Assembly: GCF_001653195.1 (NCBI RefSeq)
Contig: NZ_JXBB01000066.1
Location: 1-64,000 of the forward strand
Length of the DNA: 64,000 nt
Direction: 5' to 3'
Source of the DNA: Hydrogenibacillus schlegelii
GTDB taxonomy: Bacteria; Bacillota; Bacilli; Thermicanales; DSM-22653
Positions 32,902-42,598 of the stretch are shown in pieces (position 1 is the stretch's first letter; each line of letters starts with the position of its first letter). The translations under genes were made by a program, and so were the position numbers. Below the pieces are notes generated by a model. That model was not told where the DNA came from. It saw only the letters and a program-made list of their open reading frames with translations, and searched no databases.

Positions 32902-33747
32902 ATGCGCCTTTGGTCCCTTCCCCTCCGCGGCCGCGTCGTCGTCCTCACCGGCGCCTCCTCCGGCTTCGGCGAGCGAACCGCCCGCCGGCTCGCCGTCGAA
33001 GGGGCCCGCCTTGTCCTCGCCGCCCGCCGGGCGGAGCGGCTCGAAGCGCTCCGGCGGAACCTTCCGACCGAAGCGGTCGCCGTCTCCGCCGACGTCACCG
33101 ACCCGGCCGCCCGCCGGCGAATCGTGGAGGCGGCGCTTTCGGCCTTCGGCCGCATCGACGTCCTCATCCACAACGCCGGCCTGGGCCGGCTCGACTGGCT
33201 GGACAACCTCGCTCCGGACGAGATCGACCGGATGATCGACGTGAACTTCCGGGCGCCGATCCATTTCACCCGGGAAGCGCTGCCCCATCTGGTTCCCGGC
33301 GGCCACGTCGTCTTCGTCGCCTCGCTCGCGTCCTTTACCGCGACGCCGCCGTACGTCATCTACGCGGCAACGAAGTTCGGACTCAAAGGCTTCGCCGACG
33401 CCCTCCGGCGGGAGCTTCGTCCCCGGGGCCTTCGCGTCACCGCCGTCTACCCGGCGCCGGCCCGGACGGAATTCACCGCCCACAACGGCGAAAGCGTCTT
33501 CCTCCCGTTCGTCTCCCATCCCCGCTGGCTCTTCCTCGACCCGGACCGGGTCGCCCGGGCGATCGTCGCCGCCCTGAAGCGGCCCCGGGCCCACGTCTTC
33601 GTTCCGGGGTGGATCCGGCCGATCGCCTGGGCGGAAGGGGTCGTCCCGGGCCTCGTCGACGCCGTCGTCGGCCCGCTGTTCGTCCGGCCCTTCTGGGCAC
33701 GGGAAGCGCGGCGGCGCGTATCGCCGGAGCGTCGGCCGGCCCCGTGA
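32902..33747 (+). CDS. Short-chain dehydrogenase/reductase (SDR) family oxidoreductase
   Basis: A 281-aa classical SDR: cofactor loop TGASSGFGE (16-24), NAG at 91-93, catalytic Ser near 141-144 in VASLASF, and Tyr154-x-x-x-Lys158 in YAATK. Arg residues at positions 42-43 (LAARRAERL) suggest NADP preference. The C-terminus is hydrophobic (VVPGLVDAVVGPLFV), which may anchor it at a membrane as in some lipid-acting SDRs. It is co-transcribed with the unknown 553-aa protein. Substrate is unknown. Confidence 0.87.
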   Translation: MRLWSLPLRGRVVVLTGASSGFGERTARRLAVEGARLVLAARRAERLEALRRNLPTEAVAVSADVTDPAARRRIVEAALSAFGRIDVLIHNAGLGRLDWLDNLAPDEIDRMIDVNFRAPIHFTREALPHLVPGGHVVFVASLASFTATPPYVIYAATKFGLKGFADALRRELRPRGLRVTAVYPAPARTEFTAHNGESVFLPFVSHPRWLFLDPDRVARAIVAALKRPRAHVFVPGWIRPIAWAEGVVPGLVDAVVGPLFVRPFWAREARRRVSPERRPAP

Positions 33748-33908
33748 ACCCGATCGCGGTCGATCCCCTTTGTCATCGCCGCGCTTCTCGCCCAGAAGGC
33801 CAAAAAAACCGCGGAGGCGGATAGCGGCGTCCACCTTCTGGAAGGATGGCCGACCGGGAAGAAAACGGCCGCGCGAAACCTTGAACGTCTGACCCGCGGC
33901 GCCCCGCT

Positions 33909-35246
<1,338 letters not shown>

Positions 35247-35460
35247 CGCGCTTCCCCCTTGCCGCCCGCCGGTTCCGTCGGCCGTTCCGCCCCTTCCTTC
35301 CCGACGATGGCGCCCGACGACGGCCCGGGTCAGGCTTTTCAAGCCGGCCGGCCGCTTGACGCCGTCGGCCGCGTGCGGCAAACGTTAAGCCGAGTTCGGC
35401 CGCGGTCGCTCGCCGTCGGCCGGCCGGCGTTCGGCCGCCGTTTCGACTCGATCGCTTCGA

Positions 35461-36660
35461 TCAGGCGGCGATCTCGCCCAAAAAACTCGTCCCGAGCGGC
35501 ATCGGTCCGACGCTGAAGTTCTCGGCGATCGTCTGGGCGACGTCCGCAAACGTCTCCCGGGTGCCGAGGGGCCGTCCGACGACCCCCTTGGCCTCCGCCG
35601 TCGGATCGTAGACGAGGAGCGGCACGTACTCCCGGGTGTGGTTCGTCCCGCGAAACGTCGGGTCGTTCCCGTGGTCCGCCGTCAGGATGAAGAGGTCCCC
35701 CGGCCGAAGCGCCTGCAAAAGTTCCGGAAGCCGCCGGTCGAACGCCTCGAGGGCCGCCTTGTAGCCGGCCGGATCGCGCCGGTGGCCGTATTTGGAGTCG
35801 AAGTCGACGAGATTGGTCAGGACAAGCCCCTTAAGATCCGACCGGGCGATCATCCGGAGCGTCACGTCGACGCCGTCGTCGTTCGACCGGGTCGGGTGGC
35901 TTTCGGTGAGGCCGACACCGGCAAAAATGTCCCCGATCTTGCCGACGCCGACGACGTCGTAGCCGGCCGCCTTCAGCCGGACCAGGACCGTCTCGCCGTG
36001 GGGCTCGACGGAAAAATCCCGCCGGTTCGGCGTCCGCTCGAATGCCCCCGGGGCGCCGACGAACGGCCGGGCGATCACCCGGGCGACCGCCCAGTCCGGC
36101 CGCGAGCGGGTGAGGGCGAGGGCGGTCTCACAGGCCCGGTAGAGCTCCGAAAGCGGGACGACGGCCTCGTGGGCGGCGATCTGAAAGACGCTGTCGGCGG
36201 ACGTGTAGACGATCCACGCCCCGGTCCGGAGGTGTTCCTCCCCGAGGCGGGCGATGATCTCGGTGCCGGACGCCGGGACGTTCCCGAGGACGCTGCGGCC
36301 GGTCGCATCGGCAAACGCCCGGAGGAGTTCTTCCGGAAAGCCGTTCGGATAGGTCGGAAACGGCGTGTCGGTCCGGAGCCCCATGAGCTCCCAGTGGCCG
36401 ATCGTCGTATCCTTCCCCCGGGAGACTTCCGCCATCCGGCCGAAATGGGCGCGCGGCCGCTCCGTCGGCGGGATGCCCGAAAGCGGCGCGATGTTCCCCA
36501 GGCCGAGGGCGGCCAGGTTGGGCACGAACAGCCCGACCCGCTCGGCGATGTGGCCGAGGGTGTTCGCCCCCGCGTCGCCGAATGCCTCGGCGTCCGGAAG
36601 CGCTCCGATGCCGACACTGTCCAGAACGACGACAAAAAGCCGCCGATAACGCGTCGCCAT
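35461..36660 (-). CDS. deoB: Phosphopentomutase DeoB
   Basis: Interconverts (deoxy)ribose-1-phosphate and -5-phosphate, feeding the pentose from nucleoside phosphorylase into central metabolism. It is 399 aa of the alkaline-phosphatase fold: the metal site begins FVVVLDSVGIGALPDA, with GHWELMG, DVVGVGKIGDIFAG, NLVDFDSKYGHRRDP and ILTADHGNDPT later. The start at 36660 has GGGAAAGGG upstream. It sits between xerD and pdp, as drm does in B. subtilis. Confidence 0.96.
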   Translation of the reverse strand: MATRYRRLFVVVLDSVGIGALPDAEAFGDAGANTLGHIAERVGLFVPNLAALGLGNIAPLSGIPPTERPRAHFGRMAEVSRGKDTTIGHWELMGLRTDTPFPTYPNGFPEELLRAFADATGRSVLGNVPASGTEIIARLGEEHLRTGAWIVYTSADSVFQIAAHEAVVPLSELYRACETALALTRSRPDWAVARVIARPFVGAPGAFERTPNRRDFSVEPHGETVLVRLKAAGYDVVGVGKIGDIFAGVGLTESHPTRSNDDGVDVTLRMIARSDLKGLVLTNLVDFDSKYGHRRDPAGYKAALEAFDRRLPELLQALRPGDLFILTADHGNDPTFRGTNHTREYVPLLVYDPTAEAKGVVGRPLGTRETFADVAQTIAENFSVGPMPLGTSFLGEIAA

Positions 36661-36685
36661 CGTCCCTTTCCCCCCTCGCCTGCGC

Positions 36686-37693
36686 TTACGCCCGGGGATG
36701 GGACCGGTCGTAAACCGCCTGAATCGTCTTTCGGGACACGTGGGTGTAAATCTGCGTCGTCGACAGATCCCGGTGTCCCAAAAGCTCCTGCACCACCCGA
36801 AGATCGGCGCCGTTTTCCAGAAGATGCGTGGCAAACGAATGCCGGAGCGTGTGGGGGGTGATCGGCTTGTCGATGCCGGCCGCCCGGGCATAAAATTTGA
36901 CGATCTTCCAGAACCCCTGCCGGGTCAGAGGTTTTCCGCGAGCGTTTAAAAAGAGCCGGCTTCGCTCCGCCGCCCGGGCGGTCTGCCGGCCGGCGAGCTT
37001 GGGCCGTCCCCGCTCCAAATACGCTTCCAGAGCCGCCCGGGCCTCCTCTCCGAAGGGAACGATGCGCTCGGTATCGCCCTTTCCGACGACGCGGACGAAC
37101 ATGAGCTCGAGGTTGACGTCGCCGAGCATGAGCCCGACGAGCTCCGACACCCGAAGTCCCGTCGCGTACATGAGCTCCAGCATCGCCCGATCCCGGAGGC
37201 CCGCCGCCGTCCGTTCGCTCGGCGCCTCGACGAGGCGGGCGGCTTCGTCGACGCTGAGGACGCTCGGGAGCGGCCGGACGTTTCGGGGCGTGTCGATGTG
37301 CTCCAGCGGCGAGGCCTCGATCCGGCCTTCCTCCAAGAGAAACCGGTAAAACGCCCTGAGCGCCGCAAGCCGCCGCGCCCGGGTCGCCGTTTTTTTTCCG
37401 GTCGATTCGAGATGAGCGAGATACCGTCGGATGTCCTCCCGGCCCACTTCCTCGGGAAGCGGCCGGCTCCGGCCGGCTCCGTCCGCATCGCCGTCCGGCC
37501 GATTTTGATCGAGATAGGCGATGAAGTGGTCGAGATCCTGGAGGTAGCTCATCTGCGTGTTTTTCGCCAGCCCTTCGGCGTAGGCCAGATGATCCCAGAA
37601 GGCCGACCGGGCTTCTCTCCACGCCGCCCGAAAGCGGTCGTATGCCGCATCGTTCGTCGGCTCCTGCGTCGGTATGCGCTTCCCTGCACCCAT
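36686..37693 (-). CDS. xerD: Site-specific tyrosine recombinase XerD
   Basis: Chromosome dimer resolution recombinase, about 335 aa. N-terminal core-binding domain (about 30-130, with AYAEGLAKNTQMSYLQDLDHF), then the catalytic domain with Arg in ATGLRVSELVGL, His-x-x-Arg in HTLRHSFATHLLENGADLR, a second His in LGHRDLSTTQIYTH and the Tyr nucleophile in QIYTHV. The ATG at 37693 is preceded closely by GGAGG; the frame is open to 37855. Its location between yqzK/fur and deoB matches ripX of B. subtilis. Confidence 0.94.
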   Translation of the reverse strand: MGAGKRIPTQEPTNDAAYDRFRAAWREARSAFWDHLAYAEGLAKNTQMSYLQDLDHFIAYLDQNRPDGDADGAGRSRPLPEEVGREDIRRYLAHLESTGKKTATRARRLAALRAFYRFLLEEGRIEASPLEHIDTPRNVRPLPSVLSVDEAARLVEAPSERTAAGLRDRAMLELMYATGLRVSELVGLMLGDVNLELMFVRVVGKGDTERIVPFGEEARAALEAYLERGRPKLAGRQTARAAERSRLFLNARGKPLTRQGFWKIVKFYARAAGIDKPITPHTLRHSFATHLLENGADLRVVQELLGHRDLSTTQIYTHVSRKTIQAVYDRSHPRA

Positions 37694-37929
37694 GACCTCC
37701 GGCGTCCCCCTTGCCGTCCCCCGGATCGTCTCTTTCTCATCAACGCACGCCGCGCCGGAACGCACGCCGCGCCGGCCCGTTGCCCGGCGCGGACGGCGCC
37801 TCGATCCGTGTTGTCGCTTGTGCCTGCGCCCCGTTTCCGGCTTCCGGCGCCGCAAGGCTCTTGAGCGAAGGCCGCCCCCTTTCTCGTTCCGTTCGCTTTC
37901 TCCCTCGGTCCGCCGCCGTCACCCCGCGG

Positions 37930-38193
37930 CTACTCGCCGTCCGTCCAAAAGCGGTACACCGCGTCCCGCCAGTCCGCCCCCGGATCGCCGGTCATCGTCC
38001 CGGCCGCCGGGCTTTCCCGCCCTTCCGCCGGCCGGTTCACCTCCAGGGTGTCGCCGTATGGCGTACGCACGCCGGCGGGAAAAAGGGCCGCCTGCAGACG
38101 GTCGATCGCCGCATAAAACAGGGCGAACAACATGAGAAAAAGCCCGATTCCCGCCGCCGTCGCCCCGATCCGCCTGAGGTCGATCACCCACAT
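37930..38193 (-). CDS. yqzK: Small membrane protein, YqzK-like (DUF4227)
   Basis: An 87-aa protein with one N-terminal membrane helix (about residues 11-33, ATAAGIGLFLMLFALFYAAI) and a polar C-terminal part ending with WRDAVYRFWTDGE. Function is unknown for the family. The size, single helix and location between the fur region and xerD are those of B. subtilis yqzK, which is the main reason for the name. GGGAGGG stands upstream of the ATG. Confidence 0.7.
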   Translation of the reverse strand: MWVIDLRRIGATAAGIGLFLMLFALFYAAIDRLQAALFPAGVRTPYGDTLEVNRPAEGRESPAAGTMTGDPGADWRDAVYRFWTDGE

Positions 38194-38317
38194 CGATGGA
38201 CCCTCCCGCCGCCGTCCGGCCGCATCGGCGCCGTCGATCGAACGGCGTCCGGCCGCCGGACGATCTTCCGGTGCCAGTGTACGGCAGGCGAATCGGGTTC
38301 ATACCTCCCTCGGCCGG

Positions 38318-39442
38318 TCACGCTTCGGCCAGCACCGTCTCCAGCGGCGTATAGGGGAGCTCCAGCGATTCCGCCACCGGCCGGTTCGTCAGCGCCCCTC
38401 GGATCGTGTTGATCCCGCGGGCGAGGGCCGGATCCTTCCGGGCGGCGGCACAGACCCCCTGATCCGCCAGCGCCAGAACGTACGGCAGCGTGGCGTTCGT
38501 CAAGGCGAGCGTCGACGTCCGCGGCACGGCGCCGGGGATGTTGGCCACGGCGTAGTGGATCACGCCGTATTTTTCGTACGTCGGCTCGGCGTGGGTCGTC
38601 ACCCGGTCGACCGTCTCGATCGATCCGCCCTGGTCCACGGCGACGTCGACGATGACCGATCCGGGCCGCATCGAACGGACCATCGCCTCCGTCACGAGCT
38701 TCGGCGCCCGCCGACCCGGGATGAGCACCGCCCCGATGAGGAGGTCCGCTTCCCGGACGGCGGCGGCGATGTTGTACGGGCTGGACATGACCGTCTTCAC
38801 CCGGCCGCCGAAGAGATCGTCGAGCTCCCGGAGGCGGAGCGGATTGACGTCGAGGATCGTCACGTCGGCGCCCATGCCGAGGGCGATCTTCGCCGCGTTC
38901 GTCCCCACCGTCCCGCCGCCGATGATGACGACCTTGGCCGGCGGGACCCCCGGCACTCCCCCGAGGAGCAGGCCGATGCCGCCGTACGGCTTCGATAAAA
39001 ATTGCGCCCCGATCTGGACGCTCATTCGCCCCGCGACTTCGCTCATCGGCAGGAGGAGGGGCAAAAGACCGCTGTCCAGCTGAATCGTCTCATAGGCGAT
39101 CGCCGTCATCCGGGCGTCGAGGAGCGCCCGCGTCAGTTCCGGCTCCGCCGCAAGATGCAGGTATGTAAAAAGGGTGAGGTCCTCCCGGAAAAACCGGTAT
39201 TCGCTCGGCTGCGGCTCCTTGACCTTGAGGACGAGCTCGGCCTTTCGCCAGACGTCCTCCGGGCCGTCGACAACCGTCGCCCCTTCCCGGACGTACTCTT
39301 CGTCCGAAAATCCGGCGCCGGCCCCCGCGCCCCGCTCGACGAGCACCGGATGCCCACGCCCGACGAGGGCGTGCACCCCGGCCGGCGTGAGGGCCACCCG
39401 GTGTTCTCCCGCTTTGATTTCCTTCGGCACGCCGATGATCAT
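38318..39442 (-). CDS. ald: Alanine dehydrogenase
   Basis: NAD-dependent oxidative deamination of L-alanine to pyruvate and ammonia. The 374-aa protein starts [20 protein letters not shown]. It has the substrate Lys in VLKVKEPQ, His in LHLAAEP, the NAD-binding [28 protein letters not shown], and the [12 protein letters not shown] block. It is placed between fur and yqzK, where B. subtilis has no such gene. A good promoter candidate overlaps the end of fur. Confidence 0.96.
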   Translation of the reverse strand: MIIGVPKEIKAGEHRVALTPAGVHALVGRGHPVLVERGAGAGAGFSDEEYVREGATVVDGPEDVWRKAELVLKVKEPQPSEYRFFREDLTLFTYLHLAAEPELTRALLDARMTAIAYETIQLDSGLLPLLLPMSEVAGRMSVQIGAQFLSKPYGGIGLLLGGVPGVPPAKVVIIGGGTVGTNAAKIALGMGADVTILDVNPLRLRELDDLFGGRVKTVMSSPYNIAAAVREADLLIGAVLIPGRRAPKLVTEAMVRSMRPGSVIVDVAVDQGGSIETVDRVTTHAEPTYEKYGVIHYAVANIPGAVPRTSTLALTNATLPYVLALADQGVCAAARKDPALARGINTIRGALTNRPVAESLELPYTPLETVLAEA

Positions 39443-39529
39443 CGCCCGGCCTCCTTCGGCTGATCGACGGGCCGTCCGTCGCCCGCCGCGATTCTTCGCC
39501 GGCGGTCTTTTCGTCGTCCGGCCTCATCT

Positions 39530-39558
39530 ATTGTAGAGCGCTTTTATTCGACAGGCAA
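39530..39558 (-). promoter_or_regulatory. Candidate ald promoter
   Basis: Minus strand: TTGCCT (39553-39558), 17-base spacer, TACAAT (39530-39535). The -35 lies inside the last codons of fur and transcription would start about 80 bases before ald. Confidence 0.6.
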
Positions 39559-40038
39559 CTTTTTGAGCGCCTCTTCCGGCCCGTCGCCCGCCTGGATCCC
39601 CTTGGCCCGGCACTCCCGGCAGATGCCGTGAAAGGTGAGCCGGTGATCGAGGATCTCGAAGCCGAACCGCTCTTCGACGATCTTTTCCACGTCCTCCAGA
39701 AGGTCTTCTTCGATTTCCTCGACTTTGCCGCAGCTCAGGCAGTACAGGTGATGATGGTGGTGCTTCGCCCCTTCGGCGCGAAAATCGTACCGGGTGACGC
39801 CGTCCCCGAAATTGACCTTGTGCACGATCTTAAGGTCGGAAAGGAGTTCCAGCGTTCGGTACACCGTCGCCAGGCCGATGTCCGGCATGCGCGACTTCAG
39901 CGCCAGGTAGACATCCTCGGCGCTCAAATGATCCTCCATCCGCTCGAGGAGCACCCGCACCGTCGCTTCCCGCTGCGGCGTCAGCTTGTAGTTGTGCGCA
40001 TGAAGGATTTGCTTGATGCGCTCGAGGCGCTCTTCCAC
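39544..40038 (-). CDS. fur: Ferric uptake regulator family protein Fur
   Basis: A 164-aa metal-dependent repressor. N-terminal winged helix (about 10-85) with KLTPQREATVRVLLE and GLATVYRTLELL; metal-binding and dimerisation half with a run of five His (93-97) in KHHHHHLYC and two CxxC pairs (Cys100/103 and Cys140/143) for structural zinc. The GTG at 40038 has TAAGGAGGAAA upstream; the frame is open to 40182 through the promoter, which cannot be coding. PerR or Zur specificity cannot be excluded by eye. Synteny with spoIIM and xerD favours Fur. Confidence 0.92.
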   Translation of the reverse strand: MEERLERIKQILHAHNYKLTPQREATVRVLLERMEDHLSAEDVYLALKSRMPDIGLATVYRTLELLSDLKIVHKVNFGDGVTRYDFRAEGAKHHHHHLYCLSCGKVEEIEEDLLEDVEKIVEERFGFEILDHRLTFHGICRECRAKGIQAGDGPEEALKKLPVE

Positions 40039-40089
40039 CGATATTTCCTCCTTAGGCGTCGTTCGTCCCGGATCCACGTCCGTGCTTTC

Positions 40090-40119
40090 ATTATAAAAAA
40101 GGGGATTTCCCGGCGTCAA
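40090..40119 (-). promoter_or_regulatory. fur promoter
   Basis: Minus strand: TTGACG (40114-40119), 18-base spacer, perfect TATAAT (40090-40095). Transcription would start near 40083, about 45 bases before the GTG start codon. AT-rich sequence just upstream (TGAAAATCACTTTTA) could hold a Fur-type operator, but the match is weak. Confidence 0.7.
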
Positions 40120-40150
40120 TTGAAAATCACTTTTATGTAAAAGAAAGCGT

Positions 40151-40173
40151 AAAAACCGGCGGCCGCCCGCCGG
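40151..40173 (-). terminator. Terminator after spoIIM
   Basis: Stem CCGGCGG/CCGCCGG (40156-40162 with 40167-40173), 4-base loop, followed on the minus strand by TTTTTACG. It lies between spoIIM and the fur promoter; the rest of the 40039-40382 gap shows no gene. Confidence 0.75.
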
Positions 40174-40382
40174 CTTCCGCATCCTTTCTCTTTCCGTTCC
40201 GTGCGCCTTCGACGTCTCGCCCCCTCGATGTCTCCCCTCGATCTTTCGCCGATCCTTTGACGTCGCCCCCTTCTTTCGACGTCTCTTCGTTCCTTCGCCT
40301 TCGCGCCGATGCTTCGGCGCCGCGCCGACCGTCCGCCGTCTCCTTCCTTGGCCCCGCCCGCCCGGCGCTTCTCCTTTTTACG

Positions 40383-41027
40383 CTAGCCGCCGAGCCGGGC
40401 GGCAAGCCAGGCGGCCAGCCCAAAGAACCCGACCGTCCCGGCGCCGGCCAGGGCATACGCCTTGAGGGCTTCGAGGACGCCACGGGAGGCGACGCCGAAG
40501 CGCCGGTCTGCGAAAAAGGCGGCCTGCAGCCGGATGCTCCGCACGAAGAGCCAGAACAGCCCCGCGGCGACGGCGGCGTCCGCCGGAAGTGAACGAAGCG
40601 CCCAGTCACCGAAGGCGTGCGCGTCGAAGCCGGCCGTCCGAAGCCCGACGGCGCGTCCCCAGACGGCCGCATACAGAAGGAGGGCCGCCGGGCCGAACCA
40701 GGCGCTCCCGAGCAGGACGACGAGAAGCGCTTCGGCGATCGCCGGCCCATAGGCCGGCCGCGCTGGATCCGACCCTCCGACGAACGACCGATTCGGTTCC
40801 GCCGGAACGCCGGCGGATGGCTCATCGCCCGGCCGATTCCCATCCCCGAAATCGGCGTTCGCCGAACCCCCGGCCCCTTCGACCCCGATCCGATCCGTTT
40901 CGGAAAGCACGATCGCCGCCGGTCCGGTCACCCCGGCACCGCCGGTCGCCCCCGCGCCGTAGCCGATCGCCCAGCCGAAGGCCAGGGCGAGCGCGTACAG
41001 CCAGAGCGCGACGCCGATCGTCCGCAT
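40383..41027 (-). CDS. spoIIM: Probable stage II sporulation protein M (divergent)
   Basis: A 214-aa membrane protein, the same length as B. subtilis SpoIIM, with helices near 5-25, 95-125, 145-165 and 190-212. The order helix, long extracellular loop, then ALLVVLLGSAWFGPAALLLYAAVWGRAVGL and LRSLPADAAVAAGLF loosely follows the SpoIIM pattern. SpoIIM works with SpoIID and SpoIIP in peptidoglycan removal during engulfment. Position immediately upstream of fur is as in B. subtilis. Sequence resemblance is low, and the loop (about 30-90) is Gly/Ala-rich, so the name rests largely on synteny. Confidence 0.6.
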   Translation of the reverse strand: MRTIGVALWLYALALAFGWAIGYGAGATGGAGVTGPAAIVLSETDRIGVEGAGGSANADFGDGNRPGDEPSAGVPAEPNRSFVGGSDPARPAYGPAIAEALLVVLLGSAWFGPAALLLYAAVWGRAVGLRTAGFDAHAFGDWALRSLPADAAVAAGLFWLFVRSIRLQAAFFADRRFGVASRGVLEALKAYALAGAGTVGFFGLAAWLAARLGG

Positions 41028-41065
41028 CCTCTCCCGCCTTTCCCGCGTTCGACCGTTTCGGTCCC

Positions 41066-41094
41066 TTGCCCTTCACCGATCAACGTGTTATAAT
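41066..41094 (+). promoter_or_regulatory. SRP RNA promoter
   Basis: TTGCCC (41066-41071), 17-base spacer, perfect TATAAT (41089-41094), placing the start of transcription at about 41101, the first base of the RNA stem. Confidence 0.75.
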
Positions 41095-41100
41095 GCATCT

Positions 41101-41182
41101 TGCGCCAGCAAGCACCTGCTTCCGAACCAGGTCAGGTCGGAAACGAAGCAGCCTTAAGGAAGCGTGGACTGTGCTGGCGCCC
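41101..41182 (+). ncRNA. ffs: Signal recognition particle RNA, short bacterial form
   Basis: The SRP RNA core is unmistakable: CCAGGTCAGGTC on the 5' side and GAAGCAGCCTTAA on the 3' side of the domain IV loop. The ends pair as GCGCCAGCA (41102-41110) with TGCTGGCGC (41172-41180). The apical loop reads CGGAAACG, a variant of the usual GGAA tetraloop context. At about 82 bases it lacks the Alu domain found in B. subtilis-type SRP RNA. It partners with Ffh in co-translational targeting. The 3' end overlaps the end of the convergent DUF3866 gene. Confidence 0.93.
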
Positions 41183-42503
41183 TATTTTGCATTAAATTAA
41201 TGTAATATTCTGTCGATAGATACACCCCGGCGTAGTAGAGCGGGTCCGCCCGGCGGTCGCGCCCCATCGTCCGGACCGTTCCGCCGGGATCGAAAGCGTC
41301 GAGCGCCGCCGGCGACGGCAGGGGGCGAAAGACCGCCCGGTGCCTCCGCCGGACCGCCGGCGGAAGCGCCGCCCAGGCCGCTTGAACGGCGTCCACGGCC
41401 GCCCGGACAGGTCCGACCGCCCAGAGGGAAGCCGAGGCTCCGGAATGGCGTTCGCGGCGGCCGGCCGGGGCCGGGAGGACGAGGTGGGCCGATCCGAACG
41501 CCAGCGCCAGCGCGGTCCGGGTGTGGTGGCTGAGCCCCCGGTGCCGCGGCCGGGGATCGGCGGCGCTCAGGCGCGGCACGAGCACCGGGATGCCGCCCAG
41601 GGCGGCGACGGCGTTGATGTTTTCCGCCTGTTCGGCGCCGGCGTTCGCCACCGGATGACCGACCCCGACGCCGCCGGGTCCCGGCCCGATCAAGATCGCC
41701 TCGGCCTCGCGGGCGGCGACGAGGAGGCCGCCGTAGCGGTTAATCGCCTCATGGGTGCCGCCGAAGGCATTCCCGGCGGTGATGATCGCCTGAAGCGCCC
41801 CTTCGGCGTAAAGCGCCGCCAGATGGTCGCTCACCCAGCCGGGAAGCGCCGCCGCGTCGGTCATGACGAAAGCGATCCGCCACCCCGGCCGCCGGCGGCG
41901 GAGCCAGCGGACGGCGAGGGGGAGGGCGCTGTGAAGCGGCAGGATGAGCACCGGGCGCCCCGCGAGCCGCCCGGGCGGGACGCCGAACTCCGCCGCCGGA
42001 ACGGCAAACTGAAGCGGCGTGTAGCGCTCTTTGACGACGATCGCCTCCCGCTCAAGCCCTGCCGCCGGCCCGCGCCTCGCCTCCGGGCCGACCGCCGCTT
42101 CCGCCCCGCCCGCCTCGCCTGTCCCCATCCCCGCCTCAGCCCCTTCCGCTCGGGCCGCCGCGTCCGCTTCGCCCGCCTCCACCCCCGCGTCTTTTCCTCC
42201 TGCTTGGTCCGCCGCTTCCGTTCCGCCTTTCGCGGTCTCTTTCACCGTTTCTTCGGCACCGGCGTGCCGTTCCGCCCAGACGACGACGGCGAAGCCGCCG
42301 GCCCCGAGCCCGAGGCGGACCGCCTCGACGTTCAGCCACACCGTCTGACCGGTTCGAAGCGGCCCGAACCAGCCCGGATAATGGATCGCCCGCCGCCGGT
42401 GCCCGTCCGCCGTCCGGACGAGGACGATCTCCCGCTCCGGTCGGCGCTCCTCGATCGCCGCCACGACGCCGGAACAGAGGGAAAAGACCGGTCCGCCGCT
42501 CAC
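41154..42503 (-). CDS. DUF3866 family protein
   Basis: A 449-aa protein of unknown function. Family features are the N-terminal GVVAAIEERRP...VRTADGHRRRAIHYPGWFG barrel-like part, VFITPADFALPVAWV-type region (here FVMTDAAALPGWVSDHLAALY), ITAGNAFGGTHEAIN, and the signature DPRPRHRGLSHHTRTALALAFG. An Ala/Glu/Gly-rich insert of about 70 residues (85-150) splits the N-terminal and central parts. The GTG start has GAAGGGGG upstream. Its last nine codons run antisense into the SRP RNA gene. Confidence 0.85.
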   Translation of the reverse strand: MSGGPVFSLCSGVVAAIEERRPEREIVLVRTADGHRRRAIHYPGWFGPLRTGQTVWLNVEAVRLGLGAGGFAVVVWAERHAGAEETVKETAKGGTEAADQAGGKDAGVEAGEADAAARAEGAEAGMGTGEAGGAEAAVGPEARRGPAAGLEREAIVVKERYTPLQFAVPAAEFGVPPGRLAGRPVLILPLHSALPLAVRWLRRRRPGWRIAFVMTDAAALPGWVSDHLAALYAEGALQAIITAGNAFGGTHEAINRYGGLLVAAREAEAILIGPGPGGVGVGHPVANAGAEQAENINAVAALGGIPVLVPRLSAADPRPRHRGLSHHTRTALALAFGSAHLVLPAPAGRRERHSGASASLWAVGPVRAAVDAVQAAWAALPPAVRRRHRAVFRPLPSPAALDAFDPGGTVRTMGRDRRADPLYYAGVYLSTEYYINLMQNRAPAQSTLP

Positions 42504-42598
42504 CGGATCGCCCCCTTCCCCGACTACCGTATGCCGGTCGCCGGCGGCCGATGCCGAAAGCGGGAAGACCGTCTGCGCCCCGACGCGTCGCCGCGTCC

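Noticed and set aside
31353-33359. Long minus-strand open frame (about 668 codons) opposite the unknown protein/SDR pair
   Set aside because: The SDR on the plus strand has full catalytic motifs and good ribosome binding sites precede both plus genes; the minus frame has Arg/Asp-rich noise and no motif.
33748-33908. Terminator in the convergent SDR-pdp gap
   Set aside because: A run of seven T on the minus strand follows only a four-base-pair stem, too weak to call.
39443-40182. Fur-box in front of fur (TGAAAATCACTTTTA)
   Set aside because: Too many mismatches to the 7-1-7 pattern to claim; mentioned only within the promoter entry.
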